Shown piece after piece: positions 61,978-64,000 of a stretch of DNA of 64,000 nt (positions are counted from its first letter, which is position 1; each line of letters opens with the position of its first letter). Made by a program: the position numbers and the translations under genes. Origin of the DNA: Chloroflexota bacterium (GTDB taxonomy: Bacteria; Chloroflexota; Anaerolineae; J036; Brachytrichaceae); the NCBI GenBank assembly GCA_030550095.1, contig JAUQQA010000002.1, positions 62,001-126,000 of the forward strand, written 5' to 3'. The notes under the pieces were generated by a model. It had not been told where the DNA came from. It did not search any database and was given only the letters and a program-made list of their open reading frames with translations.

Positions 61978-63069
61978 GTGCACTCGTTTCTACGCCCGCT
62001 GCTAGTTTCTGCTGCTCTAGCGAGTTTCATCGCAGGCACGGCTTGTTCGCCCACGACTGCAGAACGAGCGAACCGTGCCGCAGAGCGATTGCTCACGGCG
62101 GTCGCTTCTGCAACCGCAACCTCCCTCGATGCCTCCCCCTCTGCACGTCTTGAAGAGACTCAGCCCTCTCAAGGAGCTACGCCGACTCCTGATTTGCCTC
62201 CTATCTTCGCGCGGTGCATCACGCGGGCAGCGCTCGTGATGTACATAGAGCCTAGCACTACTGCGGATGTTGTGACACAACTTAAAGCGCGCGAGGTGTT
62301 CACAGCGTATGGGCGGACCCGCAACGCGAAGTGGGTGATTGGTTGGACGACCAACCGCGATTATGGCTGGGTCAGCACAGAAAGGGTTGGCTGCTCGGTC
62401 CCGATTATTGAATTGAAGCCAACCGACCCCCAACTACTTGTTCGCATAACACCAACGCCTGAAGTCGTTGCCATGGCAGAGCGTCCAACAGCAACAACAT
62501 TGCCCTCCCCAAGCACTGAGGAGCCGAGTCCACCTTCGGCAGCATCCTCTCCCTCGCTGGCATTGATATCTGAGACGCCTTTGCCCACCCCTGAAAGCGT
62601 AGCGACCTCTACTTCGACCCCTATTCCTGTGAGCGGAGATGAGCAGGATAAGCCTAGCTTCACGAAGGCCACTGCTCCGCCGGCGACTGAAGTTAGTCTA
62701 TCCACCTCACCATTGCGCCTAGTTTTACGCACGGGTGAGCCGTTTACCTTGCAATTGAGCATTGAGGGCACGCCTTATCTTTTGACCCTTCTACTCGAAC
62801 CTCAACCTCGCATCACCCCTACACCACAACCTTTCGGGTTCCTTATCTGCCGTGTGAGCAGCACCTCTAACGTGAACGTACGCGCAGCACCTTCGCGCGA
62901 AGCGGCGCGCGTGAGCACCTTAGCTCCTGGCAGATTAGTCCAGACCTTCGGACAATCAGCGGATGGGAGCTGGCTTCTTGTGCGCCTAGATGGTGTAAGA
63001 GGGTGGGTGATTGCAGAAGCGTTGCAGTGTGAGGGGGATAGGGCTCTATTGCCCATAAACACCCCCTAG
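61978..63069 (+). CDS. Secreted protein with two bacterial SH3 domains
   Basis: 363 residues from GTG 61978, 14 bases after ridA. A signal peptide ends FIAGTAC (Cys 23), a lipoprotein-like but imperfect lipobox. The first SH3-like domain covers about 75-140 (CITRAALVMYIEPSTTADVV, WTTNRDYGWVSTERVGC). A long Pro/Ser/Thr linker follows, with TPTP runs. A typical SH3_3 domain closes the protein (CRVSSTSNVNVRAAPSREAA, LAPGRLVQTFGQSADGSWLL, GWVIAEALQC). It likely binds cell wall outside the membrane. Confidence 0.82.
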   Translation: MHSFLRPLLVSAALASFIAGTACSPTTAERANRAAERLLTAVASATATSLDASPSARLEETQPSQGATPTPDLPPIFARCITRAALVMYIEPSTTADVVTQLKAREVFTAYGRTRNAKWVIGWTTNRDYGWVSTERVGCSVPIIELKPTDPQLLVRITPTPEVVAMAERPTATTLPSPSTEEPSPPSAASSPSLALISETPLPTPESVATSTSTPIPVSGDEQDKPSFTKATAPPATEVSLSTSPLRLVLRTGEPFTLQLSIEGTPYLLTLLLEPQPRITPTPQPFGFLICRVSSTSNVNVRAAPSREAARVSTLAPGRLVQTFGQSADGSWLLVRLDGVRGWVIAEALQCEGDRALLPINTP

Positions 63070-63075
63070 CGCCAC

Positions 63076-64000
63076 TCACTGACATCGGCTGCTTATCAAG
63101 CGCCCCGTGTAAGCATAGATGCGGAAACGGTCGTCGGTTTTCCGAAGCCAGTACTGGTAGTCTCGGGTTTCACAGAGGCGTACTCTGTTGACTTCGGTTG
63201 TGTACTCCCAATACTCTCGCGCGGAGACAACCACCTCATTCTTGCTTGCAACCTCATCGAGGAGAGCAGGAGGCTTCACATATGACATCTGAACGCGCAG
63301 AGCACTGCGCTGGTTCGGAGCAAGGCGCATCAGGCGCATCAAGCGCACGCCTGCAAAGTTGCTTAACTGCTCTACCAGGTCAGGTTCCCAATAGGCTTCA
63401 AGGGCGCGAATATCTTCTTGTCCCTGGAAGAAGCCTTTGAGCTGCTCGTTTGCTTGATAGATCACGTCAACGGCAGGGTGTGCAGCGAGCGTTGGCACAA
63501 CAGGAGGCATAGCATCACTTGCGCTAGTCTGTGCCGCTGGTTCTGGCGTTGCAACGAGCAGGGATGACGAGGAGGAAGAAGGGAGGTCAGGAGTGGCTGT
63601 CTCTAGAACAAGAGGCATCGCTGTTGAGAGCGGCTCTGCTACCTCTGGAGCGCGTAGATTTTTTCCCTCTTGTTGTGATGTTGTTGCAGCAGAAGATGCT
63701 TCCGAAAGGGACGTAGATGTTGAGCGAAAGGTCAAGGGGAGGAGAAGAAAAACAATGACCACAACCCCAATGCCTACAAGAAGCGCAAAGAAGGAGGACA
63801 AAGTTCGACGAGAGGAACTTGATTGCCTTCTCCGGGTAGTGATGTGTTTGGTGTGAAGATCGAGGGGTTCCTCCTCGCTTGCAAAACCAGCCTGGAAGTA
63901 GGCGAGGGGTCTCAGATCTCGTACGCGTCTCTGTAGCAGTCGTAGCTTTCCTCTCGAACGTGCTTCCTCAATGAGGGCTCTCGTCTTGCCGAAGAGTCCT
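63076..64000 (-). CDS. Single-pass membrane protein, 5' end outside the window
   Basis: The frame is open from the window edge (first full codon at 63999) to the stop at 63076, so the N-terminus is missing; starts such as the TTG at 63801 are internal. The cytoplasmic part reads GLFGKTRALIEEARSRGKLR and later FASEEEPLDLHTKHITTRRR. Then come one membrane span (FFALLVGIGVVVIVFLLLPL), a Ser/Thr/Pro linker and a C-terminal domain of about 110 residues (AVDVIYQANEQLKGFFQGQE to YTGRLISSRC). That end recalls the IMS/ARC6-like NTF2-type fold in its WxYxxxxxRxxL layout, but this is a guess. Confidence 0.7.
   Translation of the reverse strand, partial: GLFGKTRALIEEARSRGKLRLLQRRVRDLRPLAYFQAGFASEEEPLDLHTKHITTRRRQSSSSRRTLSSFFALLVGIGVVVIVFLLLPLTFRSTSTSLSEASSAATTSQQEGKNLRAPEVAEPLSTAMPLVLETATPDLPSSSSSSLLVATPEPAAQTSASDAMPPVVPTLAAHPAVDVIYQANEQLKGFFQGQEDIRALEAYWEPDLVEQLSNFAGVRLMRLMRLAPNQRSALRVQMSYVKPPALLDEVASKNEVVVSAREYWEYTTEVNRVRLCETRDYQYWLRKTDDRFRIYAYTGRLISSRCQ

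Noticed and set aside
62440-62660. Thr-Pro-rich repeats (also at 23030-23100 and 37150-37200) as DNA tandem repeats
   Set aside because: They are protein linkers coded with varied codons, with no exact DNA repeat unit.
1-64000. CRISPR arrays, insertion sequences, prophage or integrase genes
   Set aside because: I saw no regularly spaced repeats, transposase or integrase motifs, or target-site duplications; the tRNA genes show no flanking attachment repeats.

Overview
The window is GC-rich, gene-dense chromosomal DNA from one bacterium. The gene families point to Chloroflexota (Anaerolineae-like): a Chlor_Arch_YYY (DUF2298) membrane protein, a DUF951 protein, CarH-type B12 regulation, Thr-Pro-rich linkers in secreted proteins, and an LCP protein with a TPTP tail. 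This placement is inferred from gene content and was not tested phylogenetically. I see no insertion sequence, prophage, CRISPR array or rRNA. There are two tRNA genes and about 60 protein genes.

Layout. 1-5 kb: end of queG, thrC, a YYY membrane protein and a LacI regulator. 5-14 kb: a GlpA-like dehydrogenase, an LLM flavin oxidoreductase, a membrane protein resembling an M28 peptidase without its metal ligands coupled to a PstS-like lipoprotein, gcvT, an extremely acidic protein, a GT28 glycosyltransferase, DUF951, a GH99-like hydrolase and a phosphatidyltransferase. 14-22 kb: an EF-G paralogue, then a minus-strand group (SDR, SRPBCC, NAD(P)-binding protein, CarH-like photoreceptor-regulator), xylB and fmdB behind tRNA-Gly. 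22-27 kb: PpiC-type lipoprotein, polA, methyltransferase. 26.9-33.6 kb: a compact sugar-phosphate cluster rpiB, tal-pgi fusion, gnd, zwf, pgl. 33.5-45 kb: DedA, upp, a pair of unknown genes ending in tRNA-Arg, LCP protein, inositol monophosphatase, trpF, a membrane phosphodiesterase, GT2 and a galactokinase fused to SH3-like domains. 45-54 kb: XRE-STAND-TPR regulator, xseA, XdhC, M20 peptidase, GAF histidine kinase, lone ABC ATPase. 54-64 kb: a ProRS-like protein without catalytic motifs, SRPBCC, RRM protein, a translationally coupled envelope/housekeeping run (substrate-binding protein, L,D-transpeptidase, amidase, GNAT, RdgB, MetF), a 34-residue membrane peptide, RidA, an SH3 protein and a truncated membrane protein.

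Expression logic. At about fifteen genes a TANAAT-like -10 hexamer ends only 6-10 bases before the start codon, so transcription should begin at or beside the start codon (leaderless mRNAs). Inside operons, 4-base ATGA/GTGA overlaps are common. Five convergent pairs share their stop codons through a YTAR tetranucleotide. The most promising items for follow-up are the CarH light-response operon, the catalytically dead ProRS-like gene, the GalK-SH3 fusion, the acidic protein, and the tRNA-mRNA junctions.
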